Source of the DNA: CAZETJ01 sp964514575
GTDB lineage: Bacteria; Patescibacteriota; Saccharimonadia; Saccharimonadales; UBA10212
Direction of reading: 5' to 3'
Length of the DNA stretch: 49,380 nt
Assembly: GCA_964514575.1 (NCBI GenBank)
Contig: CAZETJ010000003.1
Coordinates: forward strand, 1-49,380
Shown: piece by piece, positions 8,344 through 17,055 of the stretch
Layout of the letters: the number at the start of each line of letters is the position of its first letter
Position numbering within the stretch: the first letter of the stretch is position 1
Position numbers and translations under genes: made by a program
Notes under the pieces: model-generated
Databases searched by the model: none
What the model saw: only the letters and a program-made list of their open reading frames with translations
What the model was told of the DNA's origin: nothing

Positions 8344-9029
8344 TAGCTGGCCTTGTACTGCCCCACGGCTCGGTCGCTAACGATTTTGCCGTCTTTAATG
8401 GTTACCACTCGCCGCTTGAGCGCATTGACGATTTCTTGATTGTGAGTGGTCAAAAGAACGGTTGTACCAAAGCGATTAACCTTTTCGAGCACCTTTATAA
8501 CATCCCAAGCGTGCTTGGGGTCAAGATTTCCGGTGGGCTCGTCGGCAATCAATATTTTTGGCTGGCGGACAATTGCTCGGGCGATGGCCACGCGCTGACG
8601 CTCGCCTCCGGAGAGTTCCAGTGGATAGTTTCCCTCTTTGCCAGTCAGTCCAACAACCTCTAGGACTCTTGGTACGGTGTGTTTGATTTCGTCGCCCGGG
8701 ATACCAGCGATCTCTAAAGCAAAAGCCACGTTCTCATAGACGGTCTTATTGGTAAGCAGCTTGAAATCCTGGAAAACAACGCCGATTTTGCGGCGCAACA
8801 GCGGCACATCTTTATCTTTGAGTTTGTCGTAATCAATACCGCCAACAATAATTTTGCCGCTTGTTGGTTTCTCCTCACAGGTCAGTAGTTTAAAAAGCGT
8901 CGATTTACCGGCGCCAGACGGGCCAACGATAATCACAAATTCTTTGGGCTCGACATGCAAGGAAACCCGCTCCAGGGCGTCGCCTTTGCGGTTATAACTT
9001 TTGGTTACCCTGTCGAGCAAAATCATCAC
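8343..9029 (-). CDS. ftsE: Cell-division ABC transporter ATPase FtsE
   Basis: 228 residues, full ABC ATPase. Walker A is GPSGAGKST (about residues 37-45), the Q-loop is VFQDFKLL, the signature is LSGGERQRVAIARA, Walker B is ILIADEPTGNLD, and the switch His is in TTHNQE. With FtsX it forms the membrane complex that drives septal peptidoglycan hydrolysis from inside the cell. prfB lies 33 nt upstream on the same strand. Confidence 0.95.
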   Translation of the reverse strand: MMILLDRVTKSYNRKGDALERVSLHVEPKEFVIIVGPSGAGKSTLFKLLTCEEKPTSGKIIVGGIDYDKLKDKDVPLLRRKIGVVFQDFKLLTNKTVYENVAFALEIAGIPGDEIKHTVPRVLEVVGLTGKEGNYPLELSGGERQRVAIARAIVRQPKILIADEPTGNLDPKHAWDVIKVLEKVNRFGTTVLLTTHNQEIVNALKRRVVTIKDGKIVSDRAVGQYKAS

Positions 9030-9062
9030 TTAATAGTATAGCAAACCCCTTGCGCGGGCGTT

Positions 9063-10142
9063 TTAGGCGTGCTCAAGCCAGGCGTCAATCAGAGGATCAA
9101 GGTCGCCGTCTAAAATCTTCTCAACCTCTGTTGATTCATAACCAGTGCGGTTATCCTTGACTTGTTTATAAGGGTGCAAAACGTAACTGCGAATTTGGTT
9201 ACCCCACTCTGCTGATTGGCTGGGCCCTTTCAAATCGGCTAGGTTTTTAGCATGCTGCTCTAGCTGCAATTGAACAAGTTTTGAGCGCAGAATGGCTAGT
9301 GCCGTTTCTTTGTTTTGCAGTTGCGACCGTTCGTTCTGAATCACCACGTTTATCCCTGTTGGCAAATGGGTGATGCGAACCGCTGAATCTGTCGTATTAA
9401 CGCTTTGGCCGCCGTGCCCACCGGCTCTGAATACATCGATTTTGAGATCTTTTTCGTCCAGCTCTGCTTCGCTCGGCTGGTCAATCAAGGGCAAAACCTC
9501 GACCTTAGCAAAACTGGTTTGGCGCAAATGGTCAGCGTTAAAGGGACTAAGCCGGACTAGCCGATGGACGCCATGTTCACCAGCCAATTTGCCGTATAGA
9601 AAGTGGTTGCCGCTCAGCTCAATAGCTGTACTTTTTATGCCGGCTTCCTCGCCAGATGATTGGTTGATGGTTTTGACATTCAGTTTATGTGCCTCGGCCC
9701 AGCGTACATACATCCTTAGCAACATTTGAGCCCAGTCCTGGGCGTCTGTGCCCCCAGCTCCAGCGTAAATATAAAGTATAACGTCGTGATCATCGTAGGG
9801 ACCTAGGAAACGAAGTTCCTTTTTCATTTCTGTTAGTTCATTCCCCATCGTTCTGATCTGAGTTTTTAATTCAGCCTCCATCTTGGGATCGCCTAGCGCA
9901 GCTAATTCGGCCAGTTCATCGGCCGATTTTTTAAGAGCCCGCCAAGGGGTCACGCGGTGATCTAGCGAGGCTTCTTGTTTACTGATTTTCTGCGCTTCCT
10001 TTGAGTCCTGCCAGAAATCCGGCTGGGCCATTTTGGACCGTAAATCGTCAAGCTCACGCGCCAGCTCGTCAAGCCTCAGCCGTTTCGACGCCTGCTCGAC
10101 CTCTGCCTGCAAGGCTTTAATCTGTTTAGTTAACTCTTCCAC
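9063..10142 (-). CDS. prfB: Peptide chain release factor 2
   Basis: 359 residues from GTG. It terminates translation at UGA and UAA. The anticodon-mimic motif is SPF at residues 199-201 (RLSPFNADH), and the GGQ loop that triggers peptidyl hydrolysis is at 244-246 (GGHGGQSVN). The reading frame is continuous from the N-terminus, so the programmed +1 frameshift seen in many prfB genes is absent. A functional RF2 together with TGA stops in this window (for example prfA at 27271-27273) rules out the recoded UGA of Gracilibacteria and Absconditabacteria. GGAG lies 7 nt before the GTG, inside the end of the M16 peptidase gene. Confidence 0.96.
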   Translation of the reverse strand: MEELTKQIKALQAEVEQASKRLRLDELARELDDLRSKMAQPDFWQDSKEAQKISKQEASLDHRVTPWRALKKSADELAELAALGDPKMEAELKTQIRTMGNELTEMKKELRFLGPYDDHDVILYIYAGAGGTDAQDWAQMLLRMYVRWAEAHKLNVKTINQSSGEEAGIKSTAIELSGNHFLYGKLAGEHGVHRLVRLSPFNADHLRQTSFAKVEVLPLIDQPSEAELDEKDLKIDVFRAGGHGGQSVNTTDSAVRITHLPTGINVVIQNERSQLQNKETALAILRSKLVQLQLEQHAKNLADLKGPSQSAEWGNQIRSYVLHPYKQVKDNRTGYESTEVEKILDGDLDPLIDAWLEHA

Positions 10143-10145
10143 TAT

Positions 10146-11435
10146 CTAACTCCAGAGTGGCCGGACTTGTTCATTGAGCCGATCGGCCAACTCGCGGCTA
10201 CGGCTGCCGCCGCCCAGCACGGCTAAGCCGCCAATACCATCGCTGAACATTCGTTCGGTGGCCTCCACGATAGTTCTACGGCTGACCGCCTTAATGCGTT
10301 CCGGGATGCCATTGTAGTCGTTAACGATGCCGTCAAAATAGTAGCGCCCAGTATAACCGGCCATAACACCGGCCACCGTCTGGCCGCTGCGCTGATGACG
10401 CCCCATCCAGTACTGCTTGGCTGATTCTAGGTCCTCATCGGTTATGTCGCCGGCCCGTACTCTGGCTAGCTCACGCACAATAATGTCGAACAGGGCTGGG
10501 GCGTTACGTGACATTACTTGGGCGCTAAACCACCATTCGGTGGCGTTGCGCATAACTTCAACGCCGGAGCCCATGTTATAGACTAGGCCTCGTTCCCTAG
10601 CTTCGCCTAAAATACGCGAGTAAAGCGTTGCCGTCAGCATACCGTTGACTAGCTCTAGGGCGTCCATCTCTGGATCATCAAAACGTGTCATAGCGAAAGT
10701 ATCGAGGTCAAAATAAACATTTTTGACTGATGGCCGTGGTATAAAGATTGGCTGGTCTAGACTTTTAGGCTTTTCGTTGGGTAATGCTAGCTCGGCCCGG
10801 CCCATGGGCAAGCCGACGGCTTCCATCATCCGCCTGATTTCGGCCATTCGGCCAGTCAGATTGCCGGCAATTACGAAACGCATATTGCGAGTAGTGTGGG
10901 TTTTGGCATAGTGCGCCTTAAGGTCTTTGAGGCGAACGTTCTTAATCTGTTTAAGCCGCTCGCGGTCAGTCATAGAGAGCAGCCCATGAGCCTCCCGAGC
11001 AGTTAAACTAAGCGTCCGAAAATGGTTGTTAGACCGAGCCGTTAGTTCGTCCCTGACGTTGCCGAACTCAGCACGGAATTCGTCGGCCAAAAATTTAGGA
11101 CTGGATATAGCGATCAGCATCAACTTTAAAATCCGCTGCCACTCGAAATCAGCGCACTCTGCTTCGTAGGTTATATGGTAGAAACCGGTGCTGGCATTAT
11201 TGCCCGCGCCATTCTTCTCGAACTCGGCCTGGAATAATCTGGCCTTTGGGATAAAATCGTTAGCCCCTAACAGGACGTGCTCCATAAGATGAGGGACTTC
11301 CCAGTGCTTTCTGTCGACCAGGTACTCACCCGCCCTAAAATTGAACTCAAAATCCATTACAGTCGCTCCGGGCACGTTAATCAAAATACCCTTTGCACCA
11401 TTTTTTAGTTCAACTTCAGTTGCTGTGTGTTGCAT
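10146..11435 (-). CDS. M16-family zinc metallopeptidase
   Basis: 429 residues, similar in length to one M16B subunit. The inverted zinc motif HxxEH is intact as HLMEH (H49, E52, H53), with the third ligand probably E130 (NVRDEL), 77 residues on, as the family requires. The C-terminal half keeps the usual second, non-catalytic M16 fold. No signal peptide is visible, so it probably acts in the cytosol on peptides. It lies in an operon: its TAG stop is 3 nt from the prfB start. Upstream is a 150-nt hairpin-rich spacer after secA. The substrate is unknown. Confidence 0.88.
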   Translation of the reverse strand: MQHTATEVELKNGAKGILINVPGATVMDFEFNFRAGEYLVDRKHWEVPHLMEHVLLGANDFIPKARLFQAEFEKNGAGNNASTGFYHITYEAECADFEWQRILKLMLIAISSPKFLADEFRAEFGNVRDELTARSNNHFRTLSLTAREAHGLLSMTDRERLKQIKNVRLKDLKAHYAKTHTTRNMRFVIAGNLTGRMAEIRRMMEAVGLPMGRAELALPNEKPKSLDQPIFIPRPSVKNVYFDLDTFAMTRFDDPEMDALELVNGMLTATLYSRILGEARERGLVYNMGSGVEVMRNATEWWFSAQVMSRNAPALFDIIVRELARVRAGDITDEDLESAKQYWMGRHQRSGQTVAGVMAGYTGRYYFDGIVNDYNGIPERIKAVSRRTIVEATERMFSDGIGGLAVLGGGSRSRELADRLNEQVRPLWS

Positions 11436-11488
11436 GCGGCTACGCTTCGCTCCGCCTTATAAGACACCCGACATCAAGGGTTTCCCAT

Positions 11489-11535
11489 CGCGCCGGGCGC
11501 GGAATAAATCCGACGCTCGGGCTTCTCTTCCCGAG
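11489..11535 (-). terminator. Pair of GC-rich hairpins between secA and the M16 peptidase gene
   Basis: Minus-strand transcripts leaving secA meet CTCGGG (11535-11530) pairing with CCCGAG (11521-11516) over 8 nt, then CGCGC (11501-11497) pairing with GCGCG (11493-11489) over 3 nt. No U-run follows either, so this may be an attenuator, a processing site or mRNA structure rather than an intrinsic terminator. Confidence 0.3.
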
Positions 11536-11585
11536 GAAATACATATCTGTGGGCAATATCATTCTAACTAGCATACATCCTCAAA

Positions 11586-14213
11586 TTACTTACGCTTGCG
11601 CTTTCGGGTGTTTTTCTTTTTACGCTGGCGCTCCGATTTGCGAGCCTTTTTACGCTCGTTATGCAGGCGAGCTTGCTTGGCCAGCTCCTCGCGCTCAGCG
11701 CTAAAGTCACTTTCTTTGTACTCATCTGCCTGAGTTATCTGGCTAGCGTTACTTACCGAACCGCTGGCCGCTCGTGTTAGTTCAGTATCAACAGCTTGCC
11801 CTAGTGTTGCCTCAGCGTCAACTGGCTGGGCGTGCGTGATTGCTCTGACGATTTCATGACGAAGCGTTTCCTGCATATCATCGAAGATGCGCTGGCCCTG
11901 GCGCCGGTACTCTACCAGCGGGTCGCGCTGGCCAACACTAATCCAATGGATGCCCTCGCGCAGATGATCCATATTCTCCAAGTGCTGCATCCAGAGGTTG
12001 TCCAGAACTTGCAGAAAAATATCGCGTTCCACTTTGCGCATGACTTCCGGCGAGAAACTTTTTTCTTGCTGCTCATAAAGTTTGACTACAGCTTTGTTCA
12101 GCTCGCCTCCGAATTTTTCAGCCGAGCTATCAAAAAGCTTGTCCAAGGTTTTGGCGTCGAACGGAAAAATCTCGGTCAAGATTGATTCGTACATTTCCGA
12201 GGTCGAGTCTGGGTGGTTGGTCAGCCACTCCACTTCTTCAGCAAACACCTTTTTGATGCGCGGGCTGATGTCTTCAGCGCGCAGAACTTCCCGGCGCATA
12301 GAGTAAATTGCCCGTCGGTGGCGGTTCATCACATCGTCGTATTGGACAACGTTTTTACGCATATCAAAGTTAAAGCCTTCGACCTTCTTCTGGGCTCCTT
12401 CCAGGCTTTTGGTGATCATTTTGCTTTCAATCGGCGTATCGTCGTCGACTTTAAGCTTGTCCATAATGGCAGCGATACGCTCGCCGCCGTAAATTCGCAT
12501 TAAGTCGTCCTCGCAAGATACATAAAACTGGGTCGCGCCAGGATCGCCCTGGCGGCCGGCCCGGCCGCGCAGCTGATTGTCGATGCGTCGGGATTCGTGC
12601 CGCTCAGATCCCAGCACAAACAAGCCGCCCGCTTTAACGACGCCTTCACCCAGTACGATGTCTGTACCGCGTCCGGCAATGTTGGTAGCCAGCGTTACGG
12701 CGCCTTTTTGGCCGGCTTTGGCCACAATCGCCGCTTCCCCCTCATTATTCTTGGCGTTGAGCGTCTCGTGCGAAACACCGGATTTTTTTAGTAACGAGCT
12801 TAAGTGCTCATTTTTCTCAACGCTAACTGTGCCAATCAAAACTGGCTGGCCTTTCTTTTGCAGAGCCTGGACCTCGGCAGCGATCGCCCGGAACTTGCCT
12901 GCTTCAGTCTTATAGATCCGATCCGACATATCCTTGCGAACCATGGGTTGGTTGGTCGGGATCTCGACGACTTCCATCTTGTAGACCTGGTGAAACTCCT
13001 CTTCTTCGGTTTTGGCCGTACCGGTCATGCCAGCCAGTTTTTTATAAAGACGGAAGTAGTTTTGGAACGAAATGGTAGCCAGCGTCATTGATTCCTCCTG
13101 AACCTCAACGCCCTCTTTGGCTTCGATGGCCTGGTGCAAGCCTTCGTTATAGCGTCGGCCGTGCAGTAAACGACCAGTAAAGTCGTCAACTATGACGATC
13201 TCACCCTCGCGGGTAACCACGTAGTCCTTATCTCGATGGAATAGAACTTGGGCCTTCAGAGCTTGTTCTAGGTGGTAGATTGTACGAAGGTTTTCCGTGG
13301 AGTAGAGATTGGTGATGCCTAGGATCTTTTCTACTAACTCGACGCCAGCATCGGTCAATACTACGCTGCGGCGTTTTTCATCTTTCTCATAATGTTCGGT
13401 CTCTTTCAGCGAGCGGACAACCTTTGAGAACTGGGCGTATGCCGCGCCGCTGGCCGTGCTGGGCGCACTTATAATCAGCGGCGTGCGGGCCTCATCAATT
13501 AAAATACTATCTACTTCGTCAACGATGGCATAGTGCAAGTCGCGCTGGCGCAACTGATCAGTTTCTCGGACCATGTTGTCGCGCAAATAATCAAAGCCGA
13601 GTTCGTTATTGGTGCCGTAGGTTATATCGGCGGCATAAGCTTCCTGCCTAGTAGTTGGGCGGAGATGGTGCAAACGAGCGTCGCTATGGTTCTCATCGAG
13701 ATACGAAGCGTCATATATATAGGACTCGTCTGGAATAATCACGCCAACGGACAGCCCCAGGAAATCATAAATTTGGCCCATCCAGCCGGCGTCGCGGCGA
13801 ACCAGGTAATCGTTGACCGTCACCAGGTGAGCTCCCTTGCCTTCCAAAGCGTTCAGATACATCGCCAGAGTAGCCACTAGGGTCTTGCCTTCGCCAGTTT
13901 TCATTTCGGCCACCTTACCCTCGTGAAGGACCATCCCGCCGATTAGCTGAACGTCAAAATGGCGCTGTTTCAGAGTTCGGACCGAGGCTTCCCGGACCAC
14001 CGCGAAAGCGTCCGGCAGGATATCATCAAGTTTTTTGCCGTTGGCTAACTGGGCCTTGAATTCTTCTGTTTTGGCACGCAATTTGCTGTCGGATAATTCT
14101 TGGTATTTTGGCTCCAATTTATTTATCTCGACGACAAGTTTTTTAAGACGCTTAATAGTAGCGGCCTGAGGGTCGCCTAAAACACGTTTTAATAACTTGG
14201 TATTAAAAGCCAA
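11586..14213 (-). CDS. secA: Preprotein translocase ATPase SecA
   Basis: 875 residues. It drives secretory proteins through SecYEG. Walker A is MKTGEGKTLVA (about residues 103-113), and DEAD-like DEVDSILIDEART and the helicase motif GRAGRQGDPG are present. The C-terminus ends in a strongly basic Lys/Arg tail instead of the Cys-rich zinc domain that binds SecB, so SecB-dependent delivery is unlikely. The start is TTG at 14213, supported by GGGAG 5 nt upstream. It has its own promoter in the spacer after serS. The signal peptidase, LCP, HtrA, CtpA and CHAP proteins in this window are likely Sec clients. Confidence 0.97.
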   Translation of the reverse strand: MAFNTKLLKRVLGDPQAATIKRLKKLVVEINKLEPKYQELSDSKLRAKTEEFKAQLANGKKLDDILPDAFAVVREASVRTLKQRHFDVQLIGGMVLHEGKVAEMKTGEGKTLVATLAMYLNALEGKGAHLVTVNDYLVRRDAGWMGQIYDFLGLSVGVIIPDESYIYDASYLDENHSDARLHHLRPTTRQEAYAADITYGTNNELGFDYLRDNMVRETDQLRQRDLHYAIVDEVDSILIDEARTPLIISAPSTASGAAYAQFSKVVRSLKETEHYEKDEKRRSVVLTDAGVELVEKILGITNLYSTENLRTIYHLEQALKAQVLFHRDKDYVVTREGEIVIVDDFTGRLLHGRRYNEGLHQAIEAKEGVEVQEESMTLATISFQNYFRLYKKLAGMTGTAKTEEEEFHQVYKMEVVEIPTNQPMVRKDMSDRIYKTEAGKFRAIAAEVQALQKKGQPVLIGTVSVEKNEHLSSLLKKSGVSHETLNAKNNEGEAAIVAKAGQKGAVTLATNIAGRGTDIVLGEGVVKAGGLFVLGSERHESRRIDNQLRGRAGRQGDPGATQFYVSCEDDLMRIYGGERIAAIMDKLKVDDDTPIESKMITKSLEGAQKKVEGFNFDMRKNVVQYDDVMNRHRRAIYSMRREVLRAEDISPRIKKVFAEEVEWLTNHPDSTSEMYESILTEIFPFDAKTLDKLFDSSAEKFGGELNKAVVKLYEQQEKSFSPEVMRKVERDIFLQVLDNLWMQHLENMDHLREGIHWISVGQRDPLVEYRRQGQRIFDDMQETLRHEIVRAITHAQPVDAEATLGQAVDTELTRAASGSVSNASQITQADEYKESDFSAEREELAKQARLHNERKKARKSERQRKKKNTRKRKRK

Positions 14214-14243
14214 AATTACTCCCTATTTGCTGAACGTTTGACT

Positions 14244-14271
14244 TATATATTCTATCTTAAACCGAGGTCAA
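14244..14271 (-). promoter_or_regulatory. secA promoter (TTGACC-16-TATATA)
   Basis: On the minus strand TTGACC (14271-14266) lies just past the serS stop, and TATATA (14249-14244) follows after 16 nt. The predicted leader of about 23 nt carries the GGGAG Shine-Dalgarno sequence before the TTG start. Confidence 0.45.
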
Positions 14272-14274
14272 ACT

Positions 14275-15600
14275 CTAGATGGCGGTCTGACCATGCATAT
14301 ACGGTTGGAGAACCTTGGGAATCTTGATTTTACCGTCTTTGGTTTGGTAGTTCTCGATGATAGCTACCATAGTGCGTCCCATAGCAAAAGCTGTAGCGTC
14401 GTTGTTATGGACGTAAACTGTACTGTCAGCAGTCTTGACGCGTGTTCTCGTACCCTCAGCCTGGAAATCACTGATGAAATCGGCAGTGTGGGTTTCGCGA
14501 TATTTGTCTTGCCCCGGCAGCCAAACTTCTATATCCACGCCACGGGCGTTCGGGAAACCGATGTCGGCAGTACATTTGGTCAGGACATGATATGGCAATC
14601 CGAGCTGTTGCATCAAATATTCTTGGATGGCCACCATGAATAAATGTTCATTTAGACCGTCTTTGGGTAACGTGAAACTTTCCATTTCTAACTTATCGAA
14701 TTGATGAAGGCGGATGATGCCCTCGACGTCTTTGCCATAACTGCCAGCCTCACGGCGAAAGGCCGTAGTGTAACCAACGTAACGCAACGGCAAGTCTTTC
14801 TCCTCCAAAATTTCTCCCATAAACATTGGGGCCAAAGTGTGCTCGGCACTAGCGTTCAGCCACAACTCCTCGCCTTCTAATTTGTAGGTCTGTTCCTGCT
14901 TGTTTAGTCGCCCGGTAGCTTCATAAACCTCGGTTTTAGCCACCGCAGGCGGCACAGTCGGGATGAACGATTTGAACGAAACGTCTTTCAGTTTAAATTC
15001 GGAGATAATTTTTTTTAGAGTTTCTTCGTTCGTTAAGACGTCCAGTGCAAATTGGATGAGCGCGAATTGCAGTCTTACTAAATCGCCATATAAATAAGCA
15101 AAGCGGCTGCCAGCTACTTTGGCTGCCCGCTCTTTATCCAACAACCCCAGAGCAACCGCGATTTGCTCATGGTTTTTCGGCTCGAAATCAAATTTCGGCT
15201 TCTCGCCCCACTCTTTTGTGACGACGTTTTCGGTCTCGTCCCTACCAACCGGCACATCGTCCGTCGGCATATTCGGTACTTGTTTTAGGAGTTCCAGAAA
15301 TTCCTGATCCTTTAGTGCCAAATCGTTCTCAATCTGGGCACTATTTTGCTTTAGTTCCTTCCCTTCTTTCACTGCCTCCTCAGGTGGGGCTTCTGACGGA
15401 GAGACTGACACAGAATAAGATTGAGAGGTACTGTAGGCAAGTTGATTGCGTTCTGTCCTTATCTCTTCGGCCTTAGTGCGGAGCACTCGACGTTCCTCGT
15501 CAAGCTTTACTAGCTTCTTAATATCAACGTCATAGCCCTTTTGCTTGGCCTTTTTCTCGACCTCGTCGGCGTGTTCGCGGATGTAGCGGATATCTAGCAT
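14275..15600 (-). CDS. serS: Seryl-tRNA synthetase
   Basis: 441 residues, class II. The N-terminal 115 residues are the long antiparallel coiled-coil arm that grips the tRNA-Ser variable arm; its tip (about residues 55-75) carries a Ser/Pro/Glu-rich insertion. The catalytic domain has motif 2 around TAFRREAGSYGKD and motif 3 around FAMGRTMVAIIE. The ATG is 9 nt after the stop of the PD-(D/E)XK nuclease gene, so the two are probably co-transcribed. Shine-Dalgarno support is weak (GAAG). Confidence 0.96.
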   Translation of the reverse strand: MLDIRYIREHADEVEKKAKQKGYDVDIKKLVKLDEERRVLRTKAEEIRTERNQLAYSTSQSYSVSVSPSEAPPEEAVKEGKELKQNSAQIENDLALKDQEFLELLKQVPNMPTDDVPVGRDETENVVTKEWGEKPKFDFEPKNHEQIAVALGLLDKERAAKVAGSRFAYLYGDLVRLQFALIQFALDVLTNEETLKKIISEFKLKDVSFKSFIPTVPPAVAKTEVYEATGRLNKQEQTYKLEGEELWLNASAEHTLAPMFMGEILEEKDLPLRYVGYTTAFRREAGSYGKDVEGIIRLHQFDKLEMESFTLPKDGLNEHLFMVAIQEYLMQQLGLPYHVLTKCTADIGFPNARGVDIEVWLPGQDKYRETHTADFISDFQAEGTRTRVKTADSTVYVHNNDATAFAMGRTMVAIIENYQTKDGKIKIPKVLQPYMHGQTAI

Positions 15601-15609
15601 GTCTTCATT

Positions 15610-16371
15610 CTATTTTTTCTTGCCAACAGCGTCTAGTGTTAGCTGGGTGCGCGCTCTGGCATAGGCGCAATATTCGCAATCAGCCGCTTCTTTGGGCATG
15701 TCGCCTTCTAGACATTCCTTGATCTTTACCAATGTTGGCTCTACCCACTTATCACTGCCCTTGTATGGAAAAATGTTGGTTCGGAATTCTACTTTATTAA
15801 AGAAGCCGTCCTTGGCAGCAATACCGTTGGCGTAGACAAAATAGCCCGTGTCGCTGACCTTATGGCCTTCGCCACGAAGCAACCATTGGTAAACCTCCAT
15901 CTGGCGGCGATAGCTATCGTGCCACTTGGTGTCTTCTAGATCCGTGATCTCTTTGGCTTTAGCCGTGGCTTTATAGTCCACCACTACCAACTCACCATCT
16001 GGCGTTACCCACACATCATCGACGCCGCCAGAAATTAGCAAATTGGTCGGCTCGTGGAGGTGCTGGACACCCGTGAAGACATGCCGCCAGCGTTCTAAAT
16101 CTTTATGGGCAAAAGGTTTAGCATTAACTTTAAATTCGATTTGCCAGGGGTGCTGTTCACCTTTGTTGCGGTAAGTATCAAATTCAGTCTTAAGAAGAGC
16201 GTCTATGGCGCTATTTATGAGAAATGGCGGGCTGCTGGGTTGATTGATTTTGAGACGCTGAGCCAGCCAAAAACAGCGTGGACAACGTACAAAATTCTCA
16301 ATCCTACTCCGGCTGAGTTTGTAAGTTTCGGTTTGACCCGGTTTGTAAGCTGGGCTTCGTTCGTATGCCAT
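15610..16371 (-). CDS. PD-(D/E)XK nuclease of the RecB/Cas4/AddB type with four Cys
   Basis: 253 residues. The nuclease core is visible: D118 in GGVDDV, the D-x-K pair D132/K134 (VVVDYKATA), and motif QMEVY (Q157, Y161) as in RecB and Cas4 nucleases. CX2C near the N-terminus (C30, C33) and CX2C near the C-terminus (C232, C235) flank the core, as in the Fe-S-bracketed nucleases AddB and Cas4. The Cys spacing differs from classical Cas4 (one plus three), so zinc is also possible. No cas genes or CRISPR repeats are nearby. It is in an operon with serS. A TATAAT box ends 7 nt before the ATG (leaderless prediction). Its role is unknown; DNA repair is the simplest guess. Confidence 0.8.
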   Translation of the reverse strand: MAYERSPAYKPGQTETYKLSRSRIENFVRCPRCFWLAQRLKINQPSSPPFLINSAIDALLKTEFDTYRNKGEQHPWQIEFKVNAKPFAHKDLERWRHVFTGVQHLHEPTNLLISGGVDDVWVTPDGELVVVDYKATAKAKEITDLEDTKWHDSYRRQMEVYQWLLRGEGHKVSDTGYFVYANGIAAKDGFFNKVEFRTNIFPYKGSDKWVEPTLVKIKECLEGDMPKEAADCEYCAYARARTQLTLDAVGKKK

Positions 16372-16391
16372 TACACCTATTATATAACGAG

Positions 16392-16419
16392 AAGCACCCG
16401 CTAATGTTAGCGGGTGCTT
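16392..16419. terminator. Strong hairpin between yggT and the nuclease gene
   Basis: AAGCACCCGCTAA (16392-16404) pairs perfectly with TTAGCGGGTGCTT (16407-16419) over a 2-nt loop. On the minus strand it follows yggT and is preceded by an A-run. On the plus strand it is followed by a U-run (ATCTTTTT). It most likely ends yggT transcription and insulates the nuclease-serS operon. Confidence 0.75.
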
Positions 16420-16456
16420 AATCTTTTTGTGAGGTGTTTGTCTTAGAATCTAGTGC

Positions 16457-16765
16457 TTACTTGCGAGCCCAGCGGCCAGCGACACCCAAAAGGATGTAAC
16501 CAGCAGCCATGTAGACAGCCATCGCGAACAAGGCTACCCAGTCGATGTACCAGTTGCCGGGGGCAACAGTACCACCAGCAAACACCGCGCGGAATGGCGT
16601 TAGGAGTACATCGGTTGTTGAGAACACCCAATGCACAAAGCCACCGCCGGCTGTGGTGAAGAAGAACTGCACGATTACGCGAAGCGTAAGCAAGAGTTCC
16701 GTCAGGCCGACAAATATGTCAACCATTCTTCCGACCATGTCCTTGTTTACTTTGTAGAAGTCCAT
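16457..16765 (-). CDS. YggT-family membrane protein
   Basis: 102 residues with two hydrophobic segments (about 15-38 and 74-96) around the family segment PFRAVFAGG, and IDWVALFAMAVY in the second helix. YggT proteins are small membrane proteins often linked to division or osmotic tolerance; the mechanism is unclear. The start is ATG at 16765, with GGAGG 5 nt upstream. The promoter is TTGAAA-17-TATCAT at 16795-16823. It is monocistronic, bounded by the hairpin at 16392-16419. Confidence 0.85.
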   Translation of the reverse strand: MDFYKVNKDMVGRMVDIFVGLTELLLTLRVIVQFFFTTAGGGFVHWVFSTTDVLLTPFRAVFAGGTVAPGNWYIDWVALFAMAVYMAAGYILLGVAGRWARK

Positions 16766-16794
16766 ATGGTCCTCCGTTAGTTGTTAATAAGCTC

Positions 16795-16823
16795 ATGATA
16801 TGCTCGCTTCAGCAAATTTTCAA
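16795..16823 (-). promoter_or_regulatory. yggT promoter (TTGAAA-17-TATCAT)
   Basis: TTGAAA (16823-16818) and TATCAT (16800-16795) lie 17 nt apart on the minus strand. The leader is about 26 nt and carries GGAGG. An inverted repeat, GCTCGC (16802-16807) with GCGAGC (16843-16848), spans the -35 region. Confidence 0.5.
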
Positions 16824-17055
16824 CAATAATCCACGCCTTTTTGCGAGCGGACCGTAACTAACCTCTTAACCCCTGTTGTGATTCTTACTAATGATGTTTT
16901 TTTGCGGGGCTGGAAGTGCTTGCTCAGGAGAACTGTGCGTTTACTCACACTCCACTTGTTAGTTTGTTCGCGAGCTTCGTGTGAGCCGCTCCACAGCTAC
17001 GCAATTTAAAAACATATAGGCTTATGCGGTGTGAGTCCGGAGCAATGAAAAGGAC
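16824..17055. other. Gene-free spacer with GTGTGAG repeats, possible structured RNA
   Basis: No credible reading frame is present. GTGTGAG occurs at 16979-16985 and 17029-17035, and its inverse CTCACAC at 16944-16950 can pair with either copy. GCTCC (16988-16992) can pair with GGAGC (17039-17043). I looked for 4.5S RNA, tmRNA, RNase P and tRNA signatures on both strands and found none. It may hold a small RNA or a binding region; function unknown. Confidence 0.3.

Noticed and set aside
15610..16371. Cas4 of a CRISPR system
   Set aside because: No CRISPR repeats or other cas genes are in the window, and the Cys arrangement (two plus two) differs from classical Cas4.
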